DNA of 64,000 nt from Panopea generosa. Lineage: Eukaryota > Mollusca > Bivalvia > Adapedonta > Hiatellidae. Below are positions 35,950 through 48,325 of the stretch, in pieces. Position 1 is the first letter of the stretch, and each line of letters opens with the position of its first letter. The DNA is taken from NCBI GenBank assembly GCA_029582155.1, contig CM055907.1, forward strand, positions 28,660,432 to 28,724,431. The letters run 5' to 3'. Position numbers and translations under genes: made by a program. Below the pieces are notes generated by a model, which saw only the letters and a program-made list of their open reading frames with translations, searched no databases and was not told where the DNA came from.

Positions 35950-36112
35950 TCACTTTTATACTCATTTATTTTAATTCGATTGCACTCGAGTCCAATTTCT
36001 GGGTAGAACCTATACTGAGTGTCGTTTTAGGACAGGCATCGTGTCGAGTTGGGATCGAAACCGCAACCTCTGGCAACACTCTATCCATTACACTACCGCA
36101 CCGCCTACGATT
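35950..36112 (-). mobile_element. tRNA-derived SINE, family II, uninterrupted copy
   Basis: On the minus strand: GCGGTGCGGTAGTGTAATGG and ATAGAGTG (A box), GGTTTCGATCCCAACTCGAC (B box), then a body with AAAACGACACTCAGTATAGG, TTCTACCCAG and GGACTCGAG. It supplies the empty-site version of the SINE broken at 20757/21494. It abuts the right edge of the 37-bp satellite. Confidence 0.75.
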
Positions 36113-38614
36113 GTTAACACGGGTGTGCATTGCAATGTCGATTTGCGATTGCCGACCTGAGAACCAACTTTGGTGTTGTTATGGAGACTGTGTTAGAATT
36201 GCATCATTCTAATTTTTAGAAGCTAATACAGCTTTAACGGGTTCTAGTTCATCATTGTTTAAAATGATAATAAAATAATAGTTGAACACTTAACAAGTTT
36301 TAAAGTGCAGCGTAATTGGTAATTATCATAAGTTTGTAACTTGGAAATGAAAAAAAAGCATGTAAAATTGTTAAAATTAGAAGAGAAAAGATACATGAAG
36401 TAGTGGAGAATGTTTATAACTATGGTAAGGCATCTTAAAATCACAGTAGCGTATTCCTTGGGCATAAAGAATAGGGTGGCAGAGATTAAATCGGAAAAGC
36501 ACTCGGCCATTTCCGCTAATAACATTTAATTTCAAAGGTAAGCGGAAACGGCCAAACGCTGATCTTACTACTGTTTTAAGGTAAGAATCGATATATAAAT
36601 ATGAAACACGTGTTTATTAGGCCTAAATTAATCTATTTTATTTACATATACAATGTAGGGCAGCAAGCAACTGTATCAGCCGCAAAAATCGATACATTTC
36701 TCTATTAATGTAAGGTTAACTCATTCACTGCTGAAATATCCAGTAAATTGTTATAGTGCCCTGGTATTGATTTAACAGAAATATAAAACTAGATTGATAC
36801 CACTGTTTTCCCCCAAAAAATCAGTGTAATGCTGGTAATACCTTTTAAAATAATTATTTATTAAAATGGATAAAAAGTATCTAGTTATCTTTATTAAACA
36901 AAATCCGAATGGTTTCATATGTCAAATCTATCAAAACTTGACAAAATTGATATTTGAATTGGAGTGGTAAACTTGAAATGAAATTCCCATTCTAAAAATA
37001 GACAGCACTTAAATACTGTTTGACGACCTTTGCATCGTCGTTCGGACCCTATTTTAGATGAAAACATTTTTGCTACATGTCAACCCGTATAACGGATCAA
37101 ACCGAAATCAAATAATATCACGCGACTCATTTAATACTACACCAAATAATTTGCATTTTTTAAGTGGGAAATCTAGTTTAGTCTAACCTGGGCGCAGGTA
37201 AAGTCATGACATATAGGAAAAATATGTTTTAACCATTTTAAATGTTTGAAAAATCCTGATTAATTCCCTTTTATAAGTATTTAAACGAAATTTCAGAAAG
37301 CTAAATTTCAGATAGTTAAATTTCAGATAGTTAAATAAAAGTGTCACTCTAAGGTTATACGTTTATATATGTATAATGAATGATATGATGCACATGAGTA
37401 CAGCCGACTCCAACATTGCCTTGTGTAGCTTTCGTGTCTAGTGTTTAATGTGTTTATGCCCTGTGCAGTCGTAATGCATCTCAAATGTTATGAACTTTGC
37501 TCGTTCCATTCATTAGATATATTTTATTCTACTACTTTGGATAAAAGTAAACCATGTAGTTTGGAAACAAAAGCTAGTTGAGCCTGTCATTTTATGAGGC
37601 CTGACTGGCCACCACTTAGTCACCTGCAAAGTATAAACTTTGATCTATTGACTCAAATGTGTCTGTGATGAAAAAAAACGGTTATGCCGACTCTTTTTTG
37701 CCATATTCACACGGCGTTTCCGATTTTTTCGTCAGCTAGTATCGACGTAGTCTTAAGATATATATATTTATAAATGTTGAACGTATTCGTCAAATAAACA
37801 GACATACACAAATTGATCTATCAATTTTTTGGATTTTCTTGTGGCGTTTGTCTCATATTGGAAAAGCATATTTCCTCATGTGGCAAAACAGGAGCACTTA
37901 AATGCACTTTTTACTGGACTTCAGATTTGATCGATGTTATGTCCATTTCAGAATTTCTACTCTTAGTTTATTCATTATAATGCTATACATGTATATTCAT
38001 CCTCACAAAACATTATCTAGTCCAATATATCGGTACGGGGTGCTTTTGTCCATTTTTCAATGCACCGTTAACAGATCGGAGGGGACAGTGTCCATATTGT
38101 TTAAATATTATAGCACTTGTACCACTTAAATATAAAGCACATACGTACAAACAATTTTAAAAACATAGGTTGCATATGTACAGTTAATGACATAAAACTT
38201 CTATAATAAAAAATATATCCGTTTTCACATACACACATCTTTATATATACACACACCTCGTTTAATCTCGTGGGGCATCACGAACTCAATGCCTGACACG
38301 ATTATCTGATGAGGTCTACTATATACACGTTTATGGTGGAATATTGCTAGTGCAAGATGCGGTCGTGTAATATGTTGGTGACATTGTTGAAAGCATTATC
38401 TCTGGTGAAAATAATATCGTCTGCTCTCCTCCTCACAGAAATATATGTATAAACTGTCCAAATCTTTCAAACGAAATGGTGACGTCCAATCTACTTCGTC
38501 ATGGACTGGAAACAGAGCACGTTTATCTGCGTCTCTATTTAATATATTGTGTATTTTAAATTTGCATCGACCAATTCACACACATTTTTGTTACATGCTG
38601 TTATTCCATTACTA
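36113..38614. other. AT-rich stretch, no recognised gene
   Basis: An 88-codon minus-strand frame (36259-36525) and a 75-codon plus frame (37902-38129) have no motif. TAAATTTCAGATAGTTAAA is doubled near 37310. No RNA gene seen. Confidence 0.5.
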
Positions 38615-38965
38615 GCGCCAACACATCTATTCTATTACTGTCACCGATACATATCATATTCCATTACTTGCGCCGACACATATATTCCACTACTGTCACC
38701 GATACATATGTTCCAGTACTGGTGCCGACACATATATTCCAGTCTGTCACCGATACATATATTCCATTACTGGCACCGACACATATCATATTCAATTACT
38801 GGCACCAACACATATATCCCAGTACTTGTCACCGACACATATCATATACCATTACTGGCGTCGACACATATCATATTATATGACTGACACCTACACATAT
38901 CATATTCCGCTATTGGCACCAACAAATATCATATTCCATTACTGGCACCGCCACATATCACAACA
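38615..38965. repeat. ~30-bp minisatellite (ACACATATCATATTCC)
   Basis: About twelve copies of CATTACTGGCACCGACACAT plus ATCATATTC, somewhat diverged, with one unit changed to ACCTACACAT. Three frames stay open for 70-110 codons only because the repeat lacks stops. Confidence 0.9.
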
Positions 38966-39289
38966 GCCTAGGATTCAGCATATTGCTTACATTAAAATTA
39001 TGATTATACAAAACCTATCGATTATCCGTTTCCGGTTTTTATACATATTTCCAAGAGCATACATATTTTAAATAAAAAAGCTCTAGATTTCCAGAAATAT
39101 TATGTACAGCTTTTGCACTTTTTGACGTGTTTAACAAAAGCATCCGATAAAAATGCGGACAGATGACAGTTTGTTGACCGGAACCGGCTACACTTCGTCT
39201 TGGTTATATTGTACAAGCGTTATCATACGTTTCATGCTAGTCGTGTACACGTTTCTAGATGACGCTCAGTCTGAAAAAGAACGAAGAAA
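38966..39289. other. no feature recognised
   Basis: Unique sequence between two arrays. Confidence 0.5.
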
Positions 39290-40522
39290 AATAACCGTTA
39301 GATATTTAAATATTTAAAGTCATGACATCACAGTGACCGGTAGATATTTAAATAATCAAAGTAACGGCATCACAGTGTCCGATATTAAAATATTCAAAGG
39401 CATGACATCACAGTTACCGTTAGCTATTTAAATATTCAAAGTCACGACATCACATTTACCGGTAGATATTTAAATAATCAAAGTTATGGCATCACAGTGA
39501 CCGTTAGATATTTAAATATTCGAAGTCATAACATCACAGTGACCGTTAGCTATTTAAATATTCAAAGTCATGACATCACAGTGACCGTTAGCTATTTAAA
39601 TATTCAAAGTCATGACATCACAGTGACCGGTAGCTATTTAAATATTCAAAGTCATGACATCACAGTGACTGGTGGCTATTTAAATATTCAAAGTCATGAC
39701 ATCACAGTGACCGGTAGCTATTTAAATAATCAAAGTTATGGCATCACAGTGACCGTTAGATATTTAAATATTCGAAGTCATAACATCACAGTGACCGTTA
39801 GCTATTTAAATATTCAAAGTCATGACATCACAGTGACCGTTAGCTATTTAAATATTCAAAGTCATGACATCACAGTGACCGGTAGCTATTTAAATATTCA
39901 AAGTCATGACATCACAGTGACTGGTGGCTATTTAAATATTCAAAGTCATGACATCACAGTGACCGGTAGCTATTTAAATATTCAAAGTCATGACACCACA
40001 GTGACCGGTAGATATTTGAATATTCAAAATCATGACATCACAGTGACCGTTAGATATTTAAATATTCAAAGTCATGACATCACAGTGACCGGTAGCTATT
40101 TAAATATTCAAAGTCATGACATCACAGTGACATCACAGTGACCGGTAGCTATTTAAAGACTCAAAGTCATGGCGTAACAGTAACCGGTAGATGTTTTAAT
40201 AATCAAAGTCATGGCATCACAGTGACCGGTAGATATTTAAATAATCAAAGTCATGGCATCACAGTGACCGGTAGATATCTAAATAATCAAAGTCGTGGCA
40301 TCACAGTGACCGGTAGATATTTAAATAATCAAAGTCATGACATCACAGTGACCGGTAGATATTTAAATAATCAAAGTCTTGACATCACAGTGACCGGTAG
40401 ATATTTAAATAATCAAAGTCATGGCATCACAGTGACCGGTAGATATTTAAATATTCAAAGTCATGGCATCACGATGACCGGTAGATATTTAAATAATCAA
40501 AGTCATGACATCACAGTGAACT
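39290..40522. repeat. 42-bp minisatellite, about 29 copies, with 252-bp sub-period
   Basis: The unit is TAGCTATTTAAATATTCAAA plus GTCATGACATCACAGTGACC and GG or GT. TTCGAAGTCATAAC variants recur 252 bases apart (39519 and 39771), so six units were copied as a block. Two frames of 214 and 128 codons (39497-40141 and 40138-40524) read it as repeats of YLNIQSHDITVTG. No start context, signal or domain supports a protein, but the frame is unusually clean (see findings). Confidence 0.95.
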
Positions 40523-40551
40523 GAAGGATAAGCGCATGCAGATATGACGCA

Positions 40552-40672
40552 ATAATGATCACGTTAACTAGTAGTAATGATCACGTTAACTAGTAATGAT
40601 CACGTTAACTAGTAATGATCATGTTAACTTGATCATGTTAACTAGTAATGATCATGCTAACTAGTAATATAA
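40552..40672. repeat. ~20-bp repeat GATCACGTTAACTAGTAAT
   Basis: Six to seven copies, one shortened. Each contains three overlapping palindromic words: TGATCA or GATC, GTTAAC and ACTAGT. Confidence 0.93.
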
Positions 40673-42819
40673 TTGTTTTCTTCCAAGAATAAGAGAGCCA
40701 GCAGTATGTCACAGGAGGCTGCTGAAAATAAATCATAAAAATCGCTTATAGGTACATGTATATCACAGATTGGGATTTTTCATTACTTATTCGTGTTAAA
40801 TGCAAAAGCTATTGCATTAGTACAAAAAGTGGTTTTGTAGTTTATATAAATACATTGAAAAAAAGTTCGTTGAAACAGTTGGAAAGTTTGTTTCTTAAGA
40901 TATATTAGTTAACACCGTTCCCCGATATCTCCCTAATTAGGTATGTGCAACCCAAATGAAAAAGCTGTTCTCAATTATTACTGCTATATAACGGACCTGA
41001 AAGGGAAAGCTGTGTCCGTTCTTCAGTCCAAAGACATCCATCGGCTTCCCATGGTTTAAATGACTGTGATAAAATGTTTCTTTTGTCTGATAAGGATAAT
41101 TTGACCAAATCATGTATCAAAACGTGTTTTAAAATATTACAAAAACGTAATCCTTTCTTATATAAATAATGTTTGTTTAATTTCTTAACTGTTCTCAAAA
41201 TATGTTTGTTTGAAAATCTACATCCCAAATCTGATTTGAGGTGATATTCGATTATTAAAAAAAAAAACATTTTGTAAGATGCGCAATAGTGTCTATATCC
41301 AATTGACAAAGTTGAGTAATTCGATTTTTATAAAAAAAAGTTTTAGGCGAAAGTCATGATTAGCAGTATGAGTGTTTTTTCAACTTTTATATTCTGTTAA
41401 AAAAAATAGTAAGTTAATTACTATGGTATCTAATCCACCATATTAAATAATATTTTATATGATTATTAGATAGAATAAGCTATAGGGAAGTGGCACCAAC
41501 GTTGCCTGTCTGTTTTCGTCTCTTATAGTTCTTATATAGAATGGCATATATTGTATCGTGTATTTGTTTTATAACTGTATTGTGAATTTGTACATATGAT
41601 GAGACATTGATAAACTAATAAATACACATAACTGTACATGAATAAATTACTAGTACGCAGACATGAATCTCTGTGATGTGTTCCGCAAAGCGTGGTCACT
41701 GACGGGCGAGTAAGGGGTAGAACGGGAATGTCCGTAACATTGATTGGTCAATTGCTTCATGGAAAGTTGACTGATATCATAGTTTGTTAAGCTGAAGTGC
41801 TATGACAGAATTCCCTACAAGCATGATTCGGGAACTGGCAGGGACTTAAATCATGTCACAAGACATCACGTGGTAAACAATAAATAACTACGCCAAAGTT
41901 CTGACGTTTCAAATGGGAAAGTACACTACGAGTATGTTTTGCATACTAACCAGTGTGATGCCCTTGCCAGTGGTTGGTCGGAACTTAGAATGAACACTAA
42001 CAGCGACAATGAGTGACGTTTTAACATTTTACTACGTAATTAAGTAACACACACTAAGTAACCCTAAGGTCGTTGACTATTTTTGTTCTTACTACATACA
42101 GCTATGTTATGATTAATACGGGAAATGCTGACGTTTGTTTGATATTCGTGTTTCGAGTTTCGATATGAACATGAAACTTAACACAACCATACCAACTCAG
42201 CCTCCAATACTGAAGAGTAACACACTTTTATATAAATAAAATAAAAAAAGAAAAAAACCCTAACTACAACTGCTGTAATACAGACTGAGTGTAGTGATGA
42301 CTCAAATCGTCCGACATGAGAAAATATGCAGAGCAATATGCTTTGTGCTTTGAAACATACACTAAATCCATATCAAATCAAATATGCGGTACAACTACAA
42401 TTACACAGTGTTTTGTATTTCGTATACAATATACCATAGCTAGAGCAACATCCATATAACAATCTGGTTTGTTGTCGGGCGACATTCATTTTATTTAATT
42501 ATTGATATCTGAGAGTTATTAATTGATAGTCGATGATTGATGGACATTCATACATAGTTGATATAGCATCAACAACTGAACACTTGAACAAGGCGGGCGT
42601 ATTGTATAAGGCGGAACCTAGTAAAATAAGCCATTCTTCATACAGCTCGATTACCAAATAAGCTCAGAGGTTCCGCGAACCGCTCTTATATCTGTCCCTT
42701 GGTTAGAACCGGTACTGAGTATTGCTTTAGTTCGACATATTGCACGTCTCTATGGAGCCTTTTAAAGATTTTTATTTTGCGTCTCCCGATGGACAGCAGA
42801 TCAGATATCGAAATAATAA
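40673..42819. other. AT-rich stretch, no recognised gene
   Basis: The 112-codon minus-strand frame at 40971-41309 is Lys-, Leu- and Ser-rich with no recognised domain; I treat it as probably chance. TGTTTGATATTCGTGTTTCG at 42137 resembles the end of the miniature element at 7546. Confidence 0.5.
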
Positions 42820-44355
42820 AAACAAGAGGCCCAAGTGGGCCTGAGAACGCTCTACTGACTAATAGTGGCCAAAGCACTTTTTGAAATTCTACTATGCAAT
42901 AGAAACATCGGCCCTTTTGAACTTTAGATAGAAAAAATAAATATTTTGTATAGTCTCCTATGCAATAGAAACATCCATATGAAGTTTCAGGTTTCAGAAT
43001 AAAAGAAAAAAAGAGAATTTTCTGTTTTCCCACAGTATCCCTATGTAAAAGTCCCCTTACAGGGCCCCTATATATTTTAGCCCCTAAATTCGTATCTGCA
43101 ATCAAACCCCTACACTTAGGGATAATTTATATCAATTATGTACAAATCTGACATACCGATTCATAAGAAAACAATTTTTCTAATTCCCAATTTGTACCCT
43201 TTTGGGGCCCCTCCTGCCCCTTAAGACATAGGAACCCAGTCATTTTTACAAATCTTAACCTCCTTCACCTAACAATGCTTTAGTGAAAATATTGGCAAAA
43301 TCACTTCCATTTAAAAATATATATATATATATTATATTGACATGTGTCCCCTAATTGAACTCTCGGGGCAGGGTCATTTTTAACTCTAGGGACACCATTT
43401 GAACAAATCTAACAGAACTATAGTTGGTTATCATTACTACATAAACATTTTGAAAATCTGTTGGGCCGTTCATGAGAAGAAGATTTCTTAAGTTTTGGAC
43501 TATTTTTAGTAACGGCGGCCATCTTGAATTTCAGACCGAAAAAAAATTCTTCGGTATAGTTTCCTATGCAATAGAAACACCCATGTGAAGTTTCAGTTTA
43601 ACTGGCCTAGTGGTTTCAGAACAGATGAAAGAAAAAGAGAATTTTCTGTTTTCCCATAGTATCCCTATGTAAAATTCTAAGTCACCTTACAGGGCCCCTA
43701 TAAAGTTTAGCCCCTTAATTTTTATCTGCAATCAAACACCTACACATAGGGATAATTTATGCAAAATATGAACAAATCTCACATACCTGTTCTTAAGAAA
43801 ACGAATTTAGCAATTCCCCATTTGTACCCTTTTGGGGCCCTTCCTGACCCCTTAAGACAGTGGAACCCAGTCATTTTTACAAATCTTAACCTCCTTCACC
43901 AAACAATGCTTTTGTGAAGATATAGGCAAAATCATATCCATTTTAAAAATATAAAATAAAAAATATTATAATGACATGTGTCCCCTAATTGAACCCTTGG
44001 GGCGGGGTCATATTTCACCTTAGGGACACCATTTGAACAAATCTAACAAAACTATAGTTGTCCATCATTACTACATAAACATTTTGAAAATCTGTTGGGC
44101 CATTCATGAGAAGAAGATTTTTTAAGTTTTGGACTATTTTTAGTAACGGCGGCCATCTTGAAGTTCAGATCGAAAAAAAAATCTTCGGTATAGTCTCCTA
44201 TGCAATAGAAACACCCATGTGAAGTTTCAGTTTAATTGGCCTAGTGGTTTCAGAGAAAGTGCTGCCGACAGACGTCAGACGACACACGACAGACGATGGA
44301 CGACAAACAACGCGCCATCGCATAAGCACTTCTGGCCTTTGGCCAGTAGAGCTAA
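42820..44355 (+). mobile_element. AAACAAGAGG-headed element, copy 2, with 0.6-kb internal tandem repeat
   Basis: The head AAACAAGAGGCCCAAGTGGG (42820) contains a GGCCCA/TGGGCC palindrome. GCTCTACTG at 42849-42857 is complementary to CAGTAGAGC at 44344-44352. The right end has a perfect hairpin CTGGCC-TTT-GGCCAG (44332-44346), then TAGAG and CTAA. Inside, a unit starting CCTATGCAATAGAAAC recurs at 42957, 43563 and 44197 (periods 606 and 634), so two full units and a part are present. A hairpin followed by CTRR is the rule for Helitron 3' ends; no Rep/helicase gene is present. Confidence 0.6.
42888..44230 (+). repeat. 606/634-bp internal tandem repeat
   Basis: Two long copies share CAATCAAACCCCTACAC, CATTTGTACCCTTTTGGGGC, AACGGCGGCCATCTTGAA and AAGTTTCAG in the same order. 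The first copy carries a (TA)n expansion at 43315-43335. A short partial copy starts at 42888. Confidence 0.9.
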
Positions 44356-44384
44356 AAACTGTCCATTCACGCCTTATTTAATCA

Positions 44385-44450
44385 GGCTAAATGTTGCTTT
44401 TGCAGGGTCATCGTGTTGAACCACGGTCTAACCACTACACCATCACCCAA
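44385..44450 (-). mobile_element. SINE family II, internally deleted copy
   Basis: On the minus strand GGTGTAGTGGTTAGACCGTG is A-box-like; GGTTCAACACGATGACCCTG and CAAAAGCAAC then match the family II body. The part between the two boxes is shortened. Confidence 0.55.
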
Positions 44451-45031
44451 TTTAAAAGTTCGCCTTCAGGTTGCATTCATCCTACGTCATATTCTGCACT
44501 GTTATTAGTAGACACAAAGTAAACAAATCACACATGATGTATTTCTGGACGAAACCAGTAGTTATAAAATGTCTCATGGATCAACATACAAACTGAAACT
44601 TCCTTATGTTTATTTCTGTTATGCCACTGGAAACTGAGACTATTAACTTGAAATATACACATACTTTTCTGTGACAGATAACCACAGTAAGTGCAGACAA
44701 CAGAGAAAATAGAAACGAAATTAACAGTATGTTTCAAGTATGCATCAGCCAGAGACAGAGATACAATTTTCAGAAATTCAAACTTGCTGTCTGTCCAATT
44801 TTGGTTTAAGCATTCGTGTATTTCAGTTTAATGCACAGTCCGTCTGTTTGTTTATTTGATATTGAACGACTTTGTATCCCCGATACAGGCAGGACAGGTA
44901 TAAATGTAGATACTCATTAATGAATTGTCTGCATTTACTGAATAATGAAATCGCCTAATTATCAACGAACTTTAAATCAGCTGTACATACTAATTCACAA
45001 TACACATAATAATGAGGATTGAAACGAAAGA
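44451..45031. other. no gene recognised
   Basis: Unique AT-rich sequence. Confidence 0.5.
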
Positions 45032-45804
45032 AAACAAGAGGCCCATGGGCCTTAACGGTCACCTGCTTACCAAAACAAAATTCACATAAGTCTATTCAAT
45101 CATAAGAAATAACGTTTTCAGTCAATTTCACTTATATAGATTTAGTAAAGTAGGCCCCATCGCCAGGGCCAAACAGTGAGACCCAGGGGCATGAAATTAA
45201 CAATTTTTATAAAGGACCTTAGTTAAGTAAAACGTCTACTATAATCTTCTCTATTATTATTATTTACACATCATCATAAAAAGCAAAATCTATGTATTGT
45301 CTTCTTTTCCTTGTTTAAAATATCTATTGTCTATGGCTTGAACTTTCAGAGAAAATGTGTTTTTTAAGTTTCATTAAAATGTGCTTTGTTTCATTAAGGA
45401 CAATATCCCTATATCTCTAAAACTAGGCCTTTGATCCCTGCATCTCTGAAAGTAATGGCCAATGTGTCCCAGATCTCAGAAAATAAATGGCCATGTTCTC
45501 CAGATCTCCAAAACCCCCGGGACGCACGGACGTTCCTACGAATCGGTATTAAAGTGACTTCTTTGCGTCAAGCTTATTACTTGTGTAGCTGAATTTAAGC
45601 CACCTAAAAAAAAATAAAAGCAACATAAGAGTCTAGAAACAGCCACATAATTATTTTTCAACTGCTTTTCAACCGTCCATAAAAATTACTAACCCTAAAC
45701 CCTAGACACTTAACTACTCATTCGTGTGCACGACGGACGACACACAACGACGGGCAAAAGGCGACCACAAATGGTCCCTTGAGACAAAGTCTCAGGTGAC
45801 CTAA
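45032..45804 (+). mobile_element. AAACAAGAGG-headed element, copy 3
   Basis: The head AAACAAGAGGCCCATGGGCC (45032) again has a palindrome. GGTCACCTG at 45057-45065 is complementary to CAGGTGACC at 45793-45801. The right end is a hairpin TGAGAC-AAA-GTCTCA (45780-45794), then CTAA at 45801-45804 followed by T, which fits a Helitron-type 3' end (CTRR before T). No coding sequence. The interior differs from copies 1 and 2. Confidence 0.65.
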
Positions 45805-46623
45805 TAATTACTACATTTTAATCTAAACCGAATACGCTATTGTGAAACTACGTCGTTCTATTCCAATACAGGTAACACATTAAAATTGAATCTATTGTAT
45901 TGCATAATGTATGTAACAGATGCATGTGCTGTCACCCCTAATACGGTAGATTTCATCTAAAAATAGAATGACGTAGTTTCAGTTTATACCCGCTTTACTC
46001 CTACCGTGCAATGTTGAACGTGCCCAGTTATAAAGGAGCTTTGAATAAAGAGTACGTGGAGTTGCTGGATTACAGGGTGGATACTCGGTATGCTGTCTTA
46101 TAAATGAGAGATTAGTAACTCTTTATTCTACGGAGGCTCTTGTCACCTTCTGGGGAACTTACTCCTCCCGAAACAATAAAGAAAGACATCTTGACAATAC
46201 AAGCACAGCGATAACGTCTGTAGGTGCGCACACCAACATTAACTTCACAAAAGGAGAATTTATAACTTTTCAAATAATCTGACTGAGATGACACGACATC
46301 GTAAATTCATCAAGCCAACCGAGTCGGTAATTGCAAGGAAAGACACAGCAGGCTATCAATTAGATGGTGTTTATAAAAACGAAATGCTGAATGTACAAAA
46401 TTATTATAAAGAAATGTGTAAGGTTGTCAGATTTAAAATGATAGCGATCACTTGTTATCTTTTCTTTTTGTTAAGTCATATAAAATATTATTTATTATGT
46501 AAGTAGGTTATATGCACATAAATGTCACACGTGCATATATAAGTGACATTGTAGGGTCTAATCACATGAAATATACTGCACATAATTAAAAGCGTAGCAT
46601 TGTCACTATATGTTCACTGTCGC
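45805..46623. other. no recognised gene
   Basis: A 72-codon plus frame (46288-46506) starts MTRHRKFIKPTESVIARKDT and ends hydrophobic; I know no family for it. Otherwise unique AT-rich sequence. Confidence 0.45.
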
Positions 46624-46843
46624 ACGTACGTACGTCGTGGTAATGCTGATATTGGGATGGTCTAGAATGTCCGAAGACCCAGAGCTGCACTCCCAATGTA
46701 CCTTATTCAGGCAACGAACTGTGAAAGCGCATGCACACACGTACGTACGTCGTGGTAATGCTGATGTTGGGATGGTCTAGAATGTCCGAAGACCCAGAGC
46801 TGCACTCCCAATGTACCTTATTCAGGCAACGAACTGTGAAAGC
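46624..46843. repeat. 115-bp recent tandem duplication
   Basis: ACGTACGTACGTCGTGG at 46624 recurs at 46739. The following ~100 bases are identical apart from one base (GATATTGGG versus GATGTTGGG), ending at GAACTGTGAAAGC. The junction lies in a run of ACGT words, which may have mediated the duplication. Confidence 0.95.
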
Positions 46844-46945
46844 ATGCTCTCCTTCGGACGACTAAAGCGGGTAAACGAAGCAGTCGGTCCCGTGTGCACG
46901 GAGTCATACCATGCGCATATAAAATATCCCACAGAACTTCTACGT

Positions 46946-47027
46946 TAATCAGTGATTAAAATGAAAAATACTTCCTCGAAAACGAGGCTTCCCATAATAA
47001 TCAGAAATTTGATTACTGGAAGTATTT
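46946..47027. other. cluster of nested hairpins
   Basis: TAATCA-G-TGATTA (46946-46958) is followed by an outer pair AAATACTTCC/GGAAGTATTT (46966-46975 and 47018-47027) enclosing CCTCG-AAAA-CGAGG and AATCA-GAAATT-TGATT. CCTCG overlaps the outer stem by two bases, so the forms compete. Possible small structured element or chance. Confidence 0.4.
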
Positions 47028-48089
47028 GAGAAAAATGTAACACAAATGATTGGTAGAGCAACTTTATTCCTCAGATACTCTGGAATATGATCATGTGAGA
47101 AACGAATGTATCCTTACTTTGTAAACTTATATCTGTAACAAAATAACATCGAACACACAATAAATAACCTTTCGATCGCTCCCCACCCTTTGCCTCAGGT
47201 GCTCGACACACTTACCTGCATTTTATTACCTGTTGGTCGGACATAGGTTGACCAACTTAATGTAAGGTTCACATGACAGTTGTGTTTATTGAGACATGGA
47301 GTTGTCAAAGAAAACACTTAAACAAATGGACTTAAGATATCAATAAACATGCTTATATTTCGTATAAATATTAGTTTACAGTATATATTTCATACATACC
47401 TTACCGATATGCAGCACACCCCTCAAATCGTGAAATGAAATGGACCATAAACCTGTACAGTAAATCTAATTACAAATGTTTGCTTTTCATTTTTACAAAC
47501 TCTGAACAATTTGATATTCCGTGTTTGTGTAAGAATGATCTTTACGTGTTACCACCAGCAGGGACCATGTGACATACATGACATTCTATCACGTTTGACG
47601 GTATTATTAAACACCTCAAAGAACAATATTCGATTGGATGGCATGATTTTTTCTTACTCCTCTCCTAAACTATTGCGTGCTTTAAGACAAGAGACGTGAG
47701 AGCAAACATTTTACAAGTCGTCCGACAACTTTAAATGAACTTTTAAAATTATTATGTTTTACCTTACTTCCGAAACAGTCCTTTTTAACATGAGTCAGAT
47801 TTACTCTTCCAGATGATAGAATACATGTTTATTTAATCAAATACAAACTTTGCAGACGAAAAAAAAACATAAAGTACATTATAAGTACATAATTAAGAAC
47901 GGGTTTTGTTCGTCTCTTTCCGATAAACACCTTCGTCAGAAAACGGGGAGTCACGAAGTTTGTTCGGAAACGTGCTGGTCGGTAATATATGATCAATTCA
48001 CTTCAGAGAGAGACATAGCATGGGGGATGTAAGGGACGCGGTTAGAAATTAAATAAACGCTTTAAGTATATGTTGGTGAAAAGCCAGGT
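47028..48089. other. no recognised gene
   Basis: Unique AT-rich sequence; short frames at 47511-47699 and 47850-48032 have no motif. Confidence 0.5.
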
Positions 48090-48325
48090 CTTGGCCGGTA
48101 AAGTTTAGGCAGGTCCAGTCAAGACATTTGGTTAATGCAGATGATGTGGACGCATGTGAAGTCAAGGCAGACCACGCCATGGGAGATTAGGTCAAGACCG
48201 AATATGCCAGTGCAGGTAAGGCCACGGCCGATCAGATCAACTCAGGTCAGTTTAAGACAGGTTAGGTCAATGTATAGGTGGTCAAGGCAGGTCAAGTCAA
48301 TATTTGGTCATGTTGACCTACTAAC
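48090..48325. repeat. degenerate GGTCAAG-rich repeat
   Basis: Repeated words CAGGTCA, GGTCAAG and AGTCAAG without a fixed period. It ends at a TTGGTCATGTTGACC stretch. Many copies of the AGGTCA half-site word result from this repeat. Confidence 0.6.

Noticed and set aside
40552..40672. array of HpaI/SpeI-type palindromes as a binding-site cluster
   Set aside because: Explained by a simple 20-bp tandem repeat; no gene nearby.
40971..41309. 112-codon minus-strand frame
   Set aside because: No recognised domain, AT-driven composition and no splice or promoter evidence; kept only as a remark.
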